Of a DNA stretch of 64,000 nucleotides, positions 16,129 to 26,243 are shown one piece after another. Source of the stretch: Solirubrobacter pauli (lineage in GTDB: Bacteria; Actinomycetota; Thermoleophilia; Solirubrobacterales; Solirubrobacteraceae). The stretch covers positions 1,240,001 to 1,304,000 of the forward strand of contig NZ_RBIL01000002.1 of NCBI RefSeq assembly GCF_003633755.1, in the 5' to 3' direction. The translations under genes were made by a program, and so were the position numbers. Below the pieces are notes generated by a model, which was not told the DNA's origin, searched no databases, and worked only from the letters and a program-made list of their open reading frames with translations. How positions within the stretch are numbered: the first letter of the stretch is position 1; each line of letters starts with the position of its first letter.

Positions 16129-17661
16129 ATGGATCAGCACCGCTTGACACGCCTGGTGGAGGTCGGTCGGTCGCTCGTCACCGAGCTCGACCCGGACGCC
16201 GTGCTGCACCGCCTGCTCGAGGTGGCGCGCGAGCTGACCGGCGCCCGCTACGCCGCGATCGGCGTGCTCGACGAGCGCCGGGAGCGGCTCGAGCGCTTCC
16301 TCACCGCGGGCATCGACGAGGAGACCCACCGCACGATCGGCGACCTGCCGCGCGGCCGCGGCGTGCTCGGCGTGCTGATCAGCGACCCGCGGCCCCTCCG
16401 GCTGGCCGACGTCGGCTCGCATCCGCAGTCCTACGGCTTCCCGCTCGCGCACCCGTCGATGACGACGTTCCTCGGCGTGCCGCTGATCATCGACGGCCAG
16501 GCGTGGGGGAACCTGTACCTGACCGAGAAGGCGGACGGCGAGGAGTTCACGCTCGAGGACGAGCAGTCGGCCATCGTCCTGTCGGACTGGGCGGCGATCG
16601 CGATCCGCAACGCGCGCCTGTACCGGACGGTCCGCGAGCGCCGGGACGAGCTCGAGCGGACGATGCGCGGGCTGGAGACGACGACCGAGATCAGCCGCGC
16701 GCTAGGCGGCATGACGGACCTGGGCCGCGTGCTGGAGCTGGTCGTCAAGCGCTCGCGGGCGCTGATCGACGCCCGCGCCGCCGAGATCGCGCTGCGCGAC
16801 GGTGAGGACTACGTGCTGGCCGCCGTGGCCGGCGATCACGGCGAGGACGGCGGCGACCGGATCGTCGCGCCGATGGTGTTCCGCAACCGCGAGGTCGGCA
16901 CGCTGACGGTGATCGACCGCATGCACGGCGACCGCCCGTTCAACGAGGAGGACGAGCGGCTCCTGCAGGCGTTCGCGGCCAGCGCGGCGACCGCCGTGGC
17001 GACCGCGCAGAACGCGAGCGAGGAGGCGCTCCGCCGCTCGATCGAGGCGTCGGAGGCCGAGCGCACGCGGTGGGCGCGCGAGCTGCACGACGACACGCTC
17101 CAGCAGCTCGCCGGCCTGCGCATGCTGCTCTCGGGCGCGCGCCGCAGCGGCGACGCCGAGCGGATGAGCGGCGCGATCGAGCAGGCGCTCGAGCAGATCA
17201 CCACCGCCGTCGGCGACCTGCGCTCGCTGATCACCGAGCTGCGCCCGGCCGCGCTGGACGAGCTGGGGATCACGCCCGCGCTGGAGTCGCTCGTTGCGCG
17301 CTTCGCCCGCCAGACCGACCTCGAGGTCCAGCTCGACGTGGACTTCGCCGAGCCGCGGTTCGCGCCGGAGATCGAGTCGACGGTCTACCGGCTCGTCCAG
17401 GAGGCGCTGACCAACATCGCCAAGCACGCCCGGGCGGCCACCGTCTCCGTGCACCTGCGCGACGGCGACGGCGACATCGACCTGACGGTCCGCGACGACG
17501 GCGCCGGGTTCGACCCACAGCACCAGTCCAGCGGCTTCGGCCTGATCGGCATGCGCGAACGGGTCGCGCTCGTGAACGGGACCGTGCAGGTCGAGTCCTC
17601 GCCCGGCGCCGGCACCGTGCTGCGGGCGTCGATCCCGGCGCGCCGAGGTGCGCCGGTGTAG
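16129..17661 (+). CDS. GAF-domain sensor histidine kinase (DevS/DosS-like)
   Basis: 510 residues, soluble. GAF domain 1 at about 15-165 has the DevS-type signature HPSMTTFLGVPLIIDGQAWGNLYLTEK. GAF domain 2 is at about 185-305. The HisKA_3 dimerisation helix has the phospho-His in RWARELHDDTLQQLAGLRMLL (about 315-335), and an HATPase_c domain ends at 505 (EALTNIAKHARAATVSV, DDGAGFD, GFGLIGMRERV). DevS/DosS GAF-A domains bind haem and sense O2, NO or CO; whether this one binds haem cannot be read with certainty. The likely partner is the NarL-type regulator at 14.4-15.1 kb. The next small gene starts 2 bases after the stop. Confidence 0.9.
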   Translation: MDQHRLTRLVEVGRSLVTELDPDAVLHRLLEVARELTGARYAAIGVLDERRERLERFLTAGIDEETHRTIGDLPRGRGVLGVLISDPRPLRLADVGSHPQSYGFPLAHPSMTTFLGVPLIIDGQAWGNLYLTEKADGEEFTLEDEQSAIVLSDWAAIAIRNARLYRTVRERRDELERTMRGLETTTEISRALGGMTDLGRVLELVVKRSRALIDARAAEIALRDGEDYVLAAVAGDHGEDGGDRIVAPMVFRNREVGTLTVIDRMHGDRPFNEEDERLLQAFAASAATAVATAQNASEEALRRSIEASEAERTRWARELHDDTLQQLAGLRMLLSGARRSGDAERMSGAIEQALEQITTAVGDLRSLITELRPAALDELGITPALESLVARFARQTDLEVQLDVDFAEPRFAPEIESTVYRLVQEALTNIAKHARAATVSVHLRDGDGDIDLTVRDDGAGFDPQHQSSGFGLIGMRERVALVNGTVQVESSPGAGTVLRASIPARRGAPV

Positions 17662-17663
17662 CC

Positions 17664-17861
17664 ATGCCGCCGCTCCCTCGTGAAGGCGCGGACGTGACCA
17701 TCGTCTGGCTCGGCGGGACCGAGCAGGGGGTGATCGAGCGGTTGGAGGACGGGGGACGCGCGGCGGTGGTGGTCACCGAGGCGGGCGAGGTGCTGCGGTT
17801 CGTGCTGATGGCGAGCGCGGACTACCTGACCGTGGACCGGTCCGCGCGCCTGCGGCTGTGA
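17664..17861 (+). CDS. Small protein of unknown function, co-transcribed with GAF kinase
   Basis: 65 residues from an ATG two bases after the kinase stop; a GTG ten codons on is an alternative. The sequence VTIVWLGGTEQGVIERLEDGGRAAVVVTEAGEVLRFVLM reads as a compact beta-barrel-like protein with alternating hydrophobic residues and no Cys. I recognise no family. Its position suggests a role tied to the kinase. It ends 3 bases before the end of the convergent hybrid kinase gene. Confidence 0.6.
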   Translation: MPPLPREGADVTIVWLGGTEQGVIERLEDGGRAAVVVTEAGEVLRFVLMASADYLTVDRSARLRL

Positions 17862-17864
17862 CCG

Positions 17865-20183
<2,319 letters not shown>

Positions 20184-20199
20184 TGCTGCTCAGATCGGC

Positions 20200-20216
20200 A
20201 GCCCCGCGGAGGGGCT
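20200..20216 (-). terminator. Short hairpin between the two hybrid kinase genes
   Basis: AGCCCC-GCGGA-GGGGCT forms a 6-bp GC-rich stem with a 5-base loop just after the stop of the PAS hybrid kinase gene and just before the start of the MASE1 kinase. There is no T-run, so it may attenuate rather than end transcription. Confidence 0.45.
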
Positions 20217-20223
20217 TGATGGA

Positions 20224-21741
20224 TCAGGATCCGGTTCTGACGTGCGGGCTGAGCGGCTCGACCAGATGCCGGTCCAACGTCTCGAGCAGCCGGCTGACCT
20301 CGATCGGCTTCGTCAGGTACGCGGCGGCGCCCGCCGCGAGCAGCCGCTTCGTCTGGACGTCGGTGGCGTCGGCGCTGAGGATCACGACCGGGATGTCCAG
20401 CGTGTACGGGTCGTCCTTGAGGCGCGCGAGCACCTCGTCGCCGTCCAGGTCGGGCAGGTGGATGTCCAGCAGGATCAGGTCCGGCGCGTGCTCGCGCGCG
20501 AGCTCGAGGCCGAGCCGGCCCTGCATCGCGGGCAGCAGCTCGACGTCCGGCCGCGCCTGCAGGATCGCCTCGATCAGGCGGATGTTCGCGAGCGTGTCCT
20601 CGACGTAGAGCACCCGCCGCAGACCGCCGTACGTGCGCACGGCCAGCGCCGCACGCGGGCCGCCGTCGTCGTGGGCGACCGTGACCGCGTCCCCGCGCTC
20701 GAGCTCGATCCAGAACGTGCTCCCGGTGCCGACCGCGCTCCTGACGCCGATCGTGCCGCGCATCGCCTCCACGAGGTTGCGCGAGAGGGCCAGCCCCAGC
20801 CCCACGCCGTCGATGCCCGAGTCGGCCGCGTCCAGGCGCTCGAACGGGACGAACAGCTTGGCCTGCGCCGCCTCGGAGAGCCCGTGGCCGGTGTCCGTGA
20901 CCTCGATCCGCACGAGCTCGTCCGTCACGGCGCCCGGGCCGATCGCGATCGTCACCGTGCCGCCACGGCGGTTGTACTTGATGGCGTTGACGACCAGGTT
21001 GATCATCACCTGCTTGAGCCGGCGGCTGTCGGCGAAGGCGTAGCCGTGCCCGGCCGGCGACGTGACCGGCGCGAGCGTGACGTCGTGGCGCGCGGCCAGC
21101 GGGCGCAGGAGCTCGAGCACGTCATGCAGCAGCGGGCCGAGGGCGACGGGCTCGAGCGACATCGACATCCGCCCGGCGGCGATCCGCGAGATGTCGAGCA
21201 CGTCGTCGATCAACCGCCCGAGGTGCTGCGAGGCCGAGCGGATCAGCCCCGCCCACTCGCGCGGCTGCTCCGGGAGGTCGGTCAGCGTCAGCAGCTCGCT
21301 GAACCCGCTCACCGCGGTCAGCGGCGTGCGCAGCTCGTGGCTCATGCGGGAGAGGAACTCGTCCTTGGCGGTGCTCGCCTTGCGCAGCGCCTCGTTGGCC
21401 GCCACCAGCGCCGACACGTCCTCGACCCGGTGCACGATGTACGCCAGCTCGCCGTCCGGCCCGAGCACGGGGGAGTTGACCGGCTCCCAGTAGCGCGCCT
21501 CGAACGTCCCGTCGGGGCGGCGGATGTCGTACTTCTGCACCGCCATCGTGTCCGGCCGGCGCAGCTCGAGGACGCGCCGCAGGGAGGCGCCGAGGTTGTC
21601 CTCGCCGGTCGCGCCGGCGTCGTCCGGGTTGTCCGGGAACGCGTCGAACAGCAGGCGGCCGACGAGCGCTTCGCGGCTCGTCATCGTCGCGTCCAGGTAC
21701 GCCTGCGTGACGGCGACGATCCGCAGCGCGGGGTCGAGCAC
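20224..21741 (-). CDS. PAS hybrid histidine kinase with C-terminal receiver
   Basis: At least 505 residues. A PAS domain (to about 115) is followed by HisKA with the phospho-His in FLSRMSHELRTPLTAVSGFSELL (about 130-155), HATPase_c (VNAIKYNRRG, DTGHGLSE, GVGLGLALSRNLV) and a receiver domain at about 375-495 (VLYVEDTLANIRLIEAIL, Asp in LILLDIHLPDLDGDEV, Lys in YLTKPI). The listed GTG start at 21741 cuts the PAS domain: the frame stays open upstream and reads DFRAIFEQSPAPLLV, which is PAS-like, but no ATG, GTG or TTG is available there. A CTG at 21813 would give a full domain. A non-standard start or a frameshift near the 5' end is possible. Confidence 0.85.
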   Translation of the reverse strand: MLDPALRIVAVTQAYLDATMTSREALVGRLLFDAFPDNPDDAGATGEDNLGASLRRVLELRRPDTMAVQKYDIRRPDGTFEARYWEPVNSPVLGPDGELAYIVHRVEDVSALVAANEALRKASTAKDEFLSRMSHELRTPLTAVSGFSELLTLTDLPEQPREWAGLIRSASQHLGRLIDDVLDISRIAAGRMSMSLEPVALGPLLHDVLELLRPLAARHDVTLAPVTSPAGHGYAFADSRRLKQVMINLVVNAIKYNRRGGTVTIAIGPGAVTDELVRIEVTDTGHGLSEAAQAKLFVPFERLDAADSGIDGVGLGLALSRNLVEAMRGTIGVRSAVGTGSTFWIELERGDAVTVAHDDGGPRAALAVRTYGGLRRVLYVEDTLANIRLIEAILQARPDVELLPAMQGRLGLELAREHAPDLILLDIHLPDLDGDEVLARLKDDPYTLDIPVVILSADATDVQTKRLLAAGAAAYLTKPIEVSRLLETLDRHLVEPLSPHVRTGS

Positions 21742-21857
21742 GAGCAGCGGGGCCGGCGACTGCTCGAAGATCGCGCGGAAGTCCGGCTCGCCGTTGTCAA
21801 CGACCTGGCTCAGATCGGCGCGCAGACTAGCGCGGATCGGTGGGTAGGCTCGCGCTC

Positions 21858-22676
21858 GTGCGCCGCTTGCTGCTCGTCATGGCCGTCGCGCTCGCCGTCG
21901 GCGGGTGCGGCTCCGAGGACACCGACCGCCTCCGCGACCGCGTCACCGCCCTGGAGACGCAGGCCCGCGAGAAGGGCAAGGAGCTGCGCGAGCGGTTCCA
22001 GGAGATCCTCGCGGAGATCGAGCGCTCGATCCCCGAGGCGCGCGAGACCAGCCCGGAGGTCCGCCGGCGCGAGCAGGACATGGACGCGTTCCTCACGCAG
22101 CTGATCGGCAACGTCGACGCGTACTGGACCGAGACGCTGCGGGCCAACGAGCTGCCCGAGCCCTCCGTGTTCTACTTCTGGGTCCCGGCCGGCCGTCAGG
22201 CGAGCACCGCGTGCGGGCCGGCGGGCGACCGCGCGGCGTTCTACTGCAGCGCCGACGACACGATCTACGTCTCGCAGCGGTTCGCGGCCGAGCTCTACGA
22301 CGGCGTCCTGCGCGGGCTTCCCGGCACCGGTCGCGCGGCGGGCGACTTCGGCGTCGCGTACGTGCTCGCCCACGAATACGCGCACAACCTCCAGCACGAG
22401 TTCGGCATCTTCGACCAGTTCCAGGGCGCGACCGTGCGTCCGCTGGAGCTGCAGGCCGACTGCCTCGCCGGAACGTGGGGCAACTCCGTGTACCGAAAGG
22501 GCCTGCTGAAGCCGGGGGACGTCGAGGAGGCGATCGGCACCGCGCTCGCCGTCGGGGACTTCGACACCAACAACGCCCAGCACCACGGCACGCCCGAGGA
22601 GCGCCGCGCAGCGTGGCTGCTCGGCTTCGAAGGCGGCCGGCCGTCGGACTGCAACCGCTACCTGCAGGGCACCTGA
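21858..22676 (+). CDS. Neutral zinc metallopeptidase lipoprotein (YpfJ-like)
   Basis: 272 residues. A lipoprotein signal peptide ends in the lipobox-like AVGGC, followed by a predicted coiled coil (about 25-75). The peptidase domain shows the zinc motif YVLAHEYAHNLQHEFG and a downstream ELQADCLAG, where the Glu or Asp is the expected third ligand region; this matches the putative neutral zinc metallopeptidase family. Two GTG starts are possible (21840 and 21858); the second gives a standard signal peptide. The protein should sit on the outer face of the membrane. The substrate is unknown. It is convergent with the FG-GAP gene, only 1 base apart. Confidence 0.85.
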   Translation: MRRLLLVMAVALAVGGCGSEDTDRLRDRVTALETQAREKGKELRERFQEILAEIERSIPEARETSPEVRRREQDMDAFLTQLIGNVDAYWTETLRANELPEPSVFYFWVPAGRQASTACGPAGDRAAFYCSADDTIYVSQRFAAELYDGVLRGLPGTGRAAGDFGVAYVLAHEYAHNLQHEFGIFDQFQGATVRPLELQADCLAGTWGNSVYRKGLLKPGDVEEAIGTALAVGDFDTNNAQHHGTPEERRAAWLLGFEGGRPSDCNRYLQGT

Positions 22677-22677
22677 G

Positions 22678-24525
22678 CTACCGGCGCAGCCGCAGCACGC
22701 CCGCGCCGAACGCGCCGCGGCTGCGGCGGATGCCCGTCCCGACGCGCTGCTCGGCCGTGACCCCGATCGTCACCTCGGGGTGCTCGCGCAGGATGGCGAG
22801 CACCTTGCGCGGGAGGCGGATCCGCGCCCGTCGTGTGGCGGCGCCCGGCAGGCGAAGCACGCGCTCACGCTCCTCGTAGCCGTCGCGGTCGCCGAGCGCG
22901 ACCAGCTCCAGGACCACCTCGTGCCGGCGGCCGTCGCCCGCGTTCGAGCGCACGCGCACGTCCAGCACCGGGTCGCGCAGCAGCTGGGCACGCGTGCGGC
23001 GGCGCACCGTCACCTTCAGGCAGTCGTCAGCCGCGGGCAGGGCCCGCGAAGGCGTTGCGAAGGCCTCGAATCCGACGCGCCACAGGCGGAGCCGCGCGGA
23101 GCGCTCGAACGGCACCGTGGCCACCAGCAGCTCGCTCGGGGCGAGCGCCAGCGTCCGGCCGAGCCGGCCGCCGGTGACGGCGCCGTCGAGGCGCGGCGTG
23201 GTCCGCGTCATGCGCACCGTTCCCGGCGTGCGCCGGCCGGGCACGAGCGCGACCGCTCCGGCGGCGGCGCGGCAGCGCGGGCTGGCCTGGGGGAGGCCGA
23301 TCAGCAGGTCAGGCACCCCGTCCCCGGTCTGGTCCGGAACCCCCGCGACCGAGTGCCCGGCTCGGTCGCCGAACCCGCGCGTGTCGACCCGCACCAGCGG
23401 TTGATCGGGCTCACCCGTCCTGATCGTGCCGCGCGCGGTGGAGAAGACCATGACCGCGCCGCCGAGCAGCAGCTCGCCGTCATCGCCGACCGCGAACGTC
23501 CCGTCGGGCGCGGCCGAGCCGACCAGCCATTCCGGCCGGCCGTCACCGTCGCTGTCGGGCACCGCCGCGACCGCGCCGCCGAAGCCGCTCTGGAACTTCG
23601 GCGCGACGAGCCGCGCGAGGGCCGCACCGGCGTCGATCGTCCCGCCGGCCGCGACCCCGCGCAGCACGAAGCCTCGCCCGACACCGGCCAGCGAGTCCCG
23701 CGCCGGGACGCCGGCGAGCAGCTCGCCGCGGCCGTCCCGGTCGACGTCGCCCACGCCGACGAAGCGCGCCGGCTCCTGCGGCTCCAAGTCGTCGCGGCCC
23801 CGCGCCGGCGTGCGGTCCTGCAGTCCGCGGATCGGGATCGTCGCGTCCGCGGGCGGCCGCGCGAGGTCGATCACGGTGCCCGCCGCCTGGCCGCCGCGGA
23901 CGACCACGGCGTCCCCGTCCGCGCCGCCGATCACCAGGTCCGGGAGGCCATCGCCGTCCACGTCGCCCGCGGGGGCGAGGACGCGGCCGATCCCGGCGTC
24001 GCGCGCGGGTCCGTCGATCCGGATCACGCCCGCGTCGCTGCGCAGGTCGATCGTGCCCGAGGTCGCCCGGCCGAGCACGACGTAGACGCTGCCCGAGTCC
24101 TGCCGGCCGTTGGCCGCCGTGCCCGCCGCGCCGACCGCGACGTCGGCGAGCCCGTCGCCGTTGAAGTCACCGACGCCGGTGATGTCGCCGCCCCCGGCGA
24201 AGCCGGGGCTGTCAGGCAGCTGCGGCTCGTCGAGGTGGGTGATCCGCCAACCCGCGAAGCCCGGCCGCGACGGGTCCGCCGGGCCACCCGCGAACGCCAC
24301 CACGGCGACCTCCGAGAGGCTCGTCGAGTGCGGATCGGTCAGGTCGCTCTGCAGGCTCGAGCCCACGTCGGGGCGACCGTCGCCGTTGACGTCACCGACG
24401 ACCGCGACGGACGCGCTGTCGCTGCCGATCACGCCGACCGGCGGGACGGTCTTCAGGTCCACGGACGCGAGCGCCGGCGCCGGCCCCGCGAGCAGCATCA
24501 GGGCCACGACGGCATACGCTCTCAT
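22678..24525 (-). CDS. Secreted FG-GAP (integrin-alpha-like) repeat protein
   Basis: 615 residues with a signal peptide (MRAYAVVALMLLAGPAPALA). Then come about seven FG-GAP blades with calcium-binding loops such as DVNGDGRPDVG, DFNGDGLADVAVGA, DVDGDGLPDLVIGG, DVDRDGRGELLAG and DSDGDGRPEWLVG, forming an integrin-type beta-propeller. The last 130 residues have a basic beta-domain (VTVRRRTRAQLLRDPVLDVRV) often found at the ends of such actinobacterial proteins. The probable role is surface binding or structural; no enzyme motif is visible. Confidence 0.85.
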   Translation of the reverse strand: MRAYAVVALMLLAGPAPALASVDLKTVPPVGVIGSDSASVAVVGDVNGDGRPDVGSSLQSDLTDPHSTSLSEVAVVAFAGGPADPSRPGFAGWRITHLDEPQLPDSPGFAGGGDITGVGDFNGDGLADVAVGAAGTAANGRQDSGSVYVVLGRATSGTIDLRSDAGVIRIDGPARDAGIGRVLAPAGDVDGDGLPDLVIGGADGDAVVVRGGQAAGTVIDLARPPADATIPIRGLQDRTPARGRDDLEPQEPARFVGVGDVDRDGRGELLAGVPARDSLAGVGRGFVLRGVAAGGTIDAGAALARLVAPKFQSGFGGAVAAVPDSDGDGRPEWLVGSAAPDGTFAVGDDGELLLGGAVMVFSTARGTIRTGEPDQPLVRVDTRGFGDRAGHSVAGVPDQTGDGVPDLLIGLPQASPRCRAAAGAVALVPGRRTPGTVRMTRTTPRLDGAVTGGRLGRTLALAPSELLVATVPFERSARLRLWRVGFEAFATPSRALPAADDCLKVTVRRRTRAQLLRDPVLDVRVRSNAGDGRRHEVVLELVALGDRDGYEERERVLRLPGAATRRARIRLPRKVLAILREHPEVTIGVTAEQRVGTGIRRSRGAFGAGVLRLRR

Positions 24526-24537
24526 CCGCGGTGCAGC

Positions 24538-25107
24538 TTAGGCGAGCAGTGCCTGGAGCTGACGACGCACCGCCGTGCGCAGCCGGTCCGGCTCGACCTC
24601 GCCGGACGCGAGGGCGCTCATGCGCAGGCCGTCGAGCGCGGAGATGATCAGCCGCACGTCGACCTCGGAGGCGCCGCCCAGGACCTGGTCGCCCAGCGCC
24701 CGCAGGCCGCGTCCCCACTGGCGGTGCACGGCCAGCGCACCGGGCGAGCCGAGCAGCTCGGCCTGCAGCCGGTAGAGCGCGATGGTCGCCTCGCGCTCGG
24801 GACCGAGCTGCTCGAGCAGCCAGTCGGTGAGCTCGTCCGCCCAGGCGGTCACGTCGAACGTGCCGACCCGGTCGGCGATGGCGGCGATCCGCGAGACCTC
24901 GTGGTCGGCGCACCAGTGCAGGGCGGCCTCGAGGATGTCGCCCTTGGTCGCGTAGTGCCAGGTGGTGGAGCTGAGCGACACGCCCGCCTCGGCGGCGACC
25001 CCGCGGTGCGTGACGGCGGCGACGCCCTCGCGCGCGACGATCCGCACCGTCGCCTCGACGATCGAATCGCGCACGCGCTGTGAGGCCTCGGCACGGGTGG
25101 CGGGCAT
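24538..25107 (-). CDS. TetR family transcriptional regulator
   Basis: 189 residues. The N-terminal helix-turn-helix is RDSIVEATVRIVAREGVAAVTHRGVAAEAGVSLSSTTWHYATKGDILEAAL, a typical TetR_N domain. The C-terminal half is helical (TetR_C-like). I chose the ATG at 25107 over a TTG three codons upstream. It is divergent from the multicopper oxidase operon, and the intergenic region carries two copies of a GTACG-NN-CGTAC palindrome, so it probably controls itself and that operon. The ligand is unknown. Confidence 0.88.
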   Translation of the reverse strand: MPATRAEASQRVRDSIVEATVRIVAREGVAAVTHRGVAAEAGVSLSSTTWHYATKGDILEAALHWCADHEVSRIAAIADRVGTFDVTAWADELTDWLLEQLGPEREATIALYRLQAELLGSPGALAVHRQWGRGLRALGDQVLGGASEVDVRLIISALDGLRMSALASGEVEPDRLRTAVRRQLQALLA

Positions 25108-25117
25108 CGCGCCCAAC

Positions 25118-25160
25118 AGTACCGGTACGTTCGTACTTGCGCGGGGAGTACGCCCGTACT
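25118..25160. promoter_or_regulatory. Duplicated TetR operator between tetR and multicopper oxidase
   Basis: GTACG-TT-CGTAC (25125-25136) and GTACG-CC-CGTAC (25148-25159) are two perfect 12-bp inverted repeats with centres 23 bp apart, about two helical turns. A further partial palindrome GTACCGGTAC overlaps the first. The second copy ends 17 bases before the multicopper oxidase start. The spacing suggests two regulator dimers on one face of the DNA. Confidence 0.75.
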
Positions 25161-25176
25161 AGATTCCGCGCGGTCC

Positions 25177-26232
25177 ATGCGCGAAACGGCACAAAGTACG
25201 CGGCGGTCGTTCTTCGGGATCGCCGGCGGAGTGGCGCTGCTGTGCACGATCGGCGGCGAGGAGATCGACGTCTCGGCGCCCGACGGGCTCGCCAAGGCCG
25301 ACCGCGCCGCGGCGCGCGTGAAGCGCCCGCTCGGCGCGTCGCTCAAGCAGAACCTGCCCCAGATCCAGCCGCAGCCCGGAGGCATCCGGCGCGAGTACTG
25401 GATCCAGGCCGAGACGGCGCGCTGGGCGATCACGCCGACCGGCAAGGACGAGTGGCACGGCCGCGCGACCGGCGGGCGCAACGTGTTCACCGCGTTCGTC
25501 TACCGCGCGATGACCGCCGGCTTCGCGGACTACCTGGTCGACCACCCGACGATCCCTGGGCCGATGCTCACGGCCGAGGTCGGCGACGTGCTCGTCGTGC
25601 ACTTCCGCAACGCGGACACCAAGCTCGACCAGCCCGTCACGATGCACCCGCACGGCGTCAAGTACAACCCGGAGTACGACGGCGCCTACATGGGGGAGTT
25701 CACCCGCGACGGCGGCTTCGTCGCGCCCGGCGAGAGCTTCACCTACCAGTGGGAGTGCACGCCGGACTCGGTCGGCGCGTGGCCGTACCACGACCACGGG
25801 CCCAACCACACGCTCAACTCGTTCCGCGGCCTGTTCGGAGCGATCATCGTCCGCGCCAAGGGCGAGAAGCACCCCGACCGGGTGCACAACCTGTTCGCGC
25901 ACCAGCTCGCGCCGCCGGTCACGCGCCTGGAGCGCAACTTCCACTGCTTCAACGGCCGCGCGTACGCGGGCAACACGCCGACGCTGACCGCCCGGCCGGG
26001 CGAGGACGTCGAGGTCAACGTCTTCGGCCAGGACTCGAACTTCCACACGTTCCACATCCATGGCCACCGCTGGAAGGACGCGGCGGGGGCCTTCACCGAC
26101 AACCCGGGCTTCGGGGCGAACGAGTGCGTCCGCGCTCGCTTCACCGAGGACAACCCCGGCCGCTGGCTCTACCACTGCCACGTCTTCTCGCATCAGGACG
26201 TCGGCATGGCGGGCTGGTACCTCGTCGAATGA
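25177..26232 (+). CDS. Two-domain multicopper oxidase with Tat signal
   Basis: 351 residues. The N-terminus has a twin-arginine motif (TRRSFFGIAGGVALL), so it is exported folded. Two cupredoxin domains follow. All four copper motifs are present: MHPHGVKYN, WPYHDHG, HTFHIHGHRW, and the T1/T3 motif YHCHVFSHQDVGMAGW with a Met axial ligand. Such two-domain enzymes work as trimers with copper centres between subunits and couple oxidation of phenols or metals to O2 reduction. The gene opens an operon with a beta-helix protein and a cupredoxin and is divergent from tetR with duplicated operators upstream. Confidence 0.9.
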   Translation: MRETAQSTRRSFFGIAGGVALLCTIGGEEIDVSAPDGLAKADRAAARVKRPLGASLKQNLPQIQPQPGGIRREYWIQAETARWAITPTGKDEWHGRATGGRNVFTAFVYRAMTAGFADYLVDHPTIPGPMLTAEVGDVLVVHFRNADTKLDQPVTMHPHGVKYNPEYDGAYMGEFTRDGGFVAPGESFTYQWECTPDSVGAWPYHDHGPNHTLNSFRGLFGAIIVRAKGEKHPDRVHNLFAHQLAPPVTRLERNFHCFNGRAYAGNTPTLTARPGEDVEVNVFGQDSNFHTFHIHGHRWKDAAGAFTDNPGFGANECVRARFTEDNPGRWLYHCHVFSHQDVGMAGWYLVE

Positions 26233-26243
26233 GAGGAGCTCAG

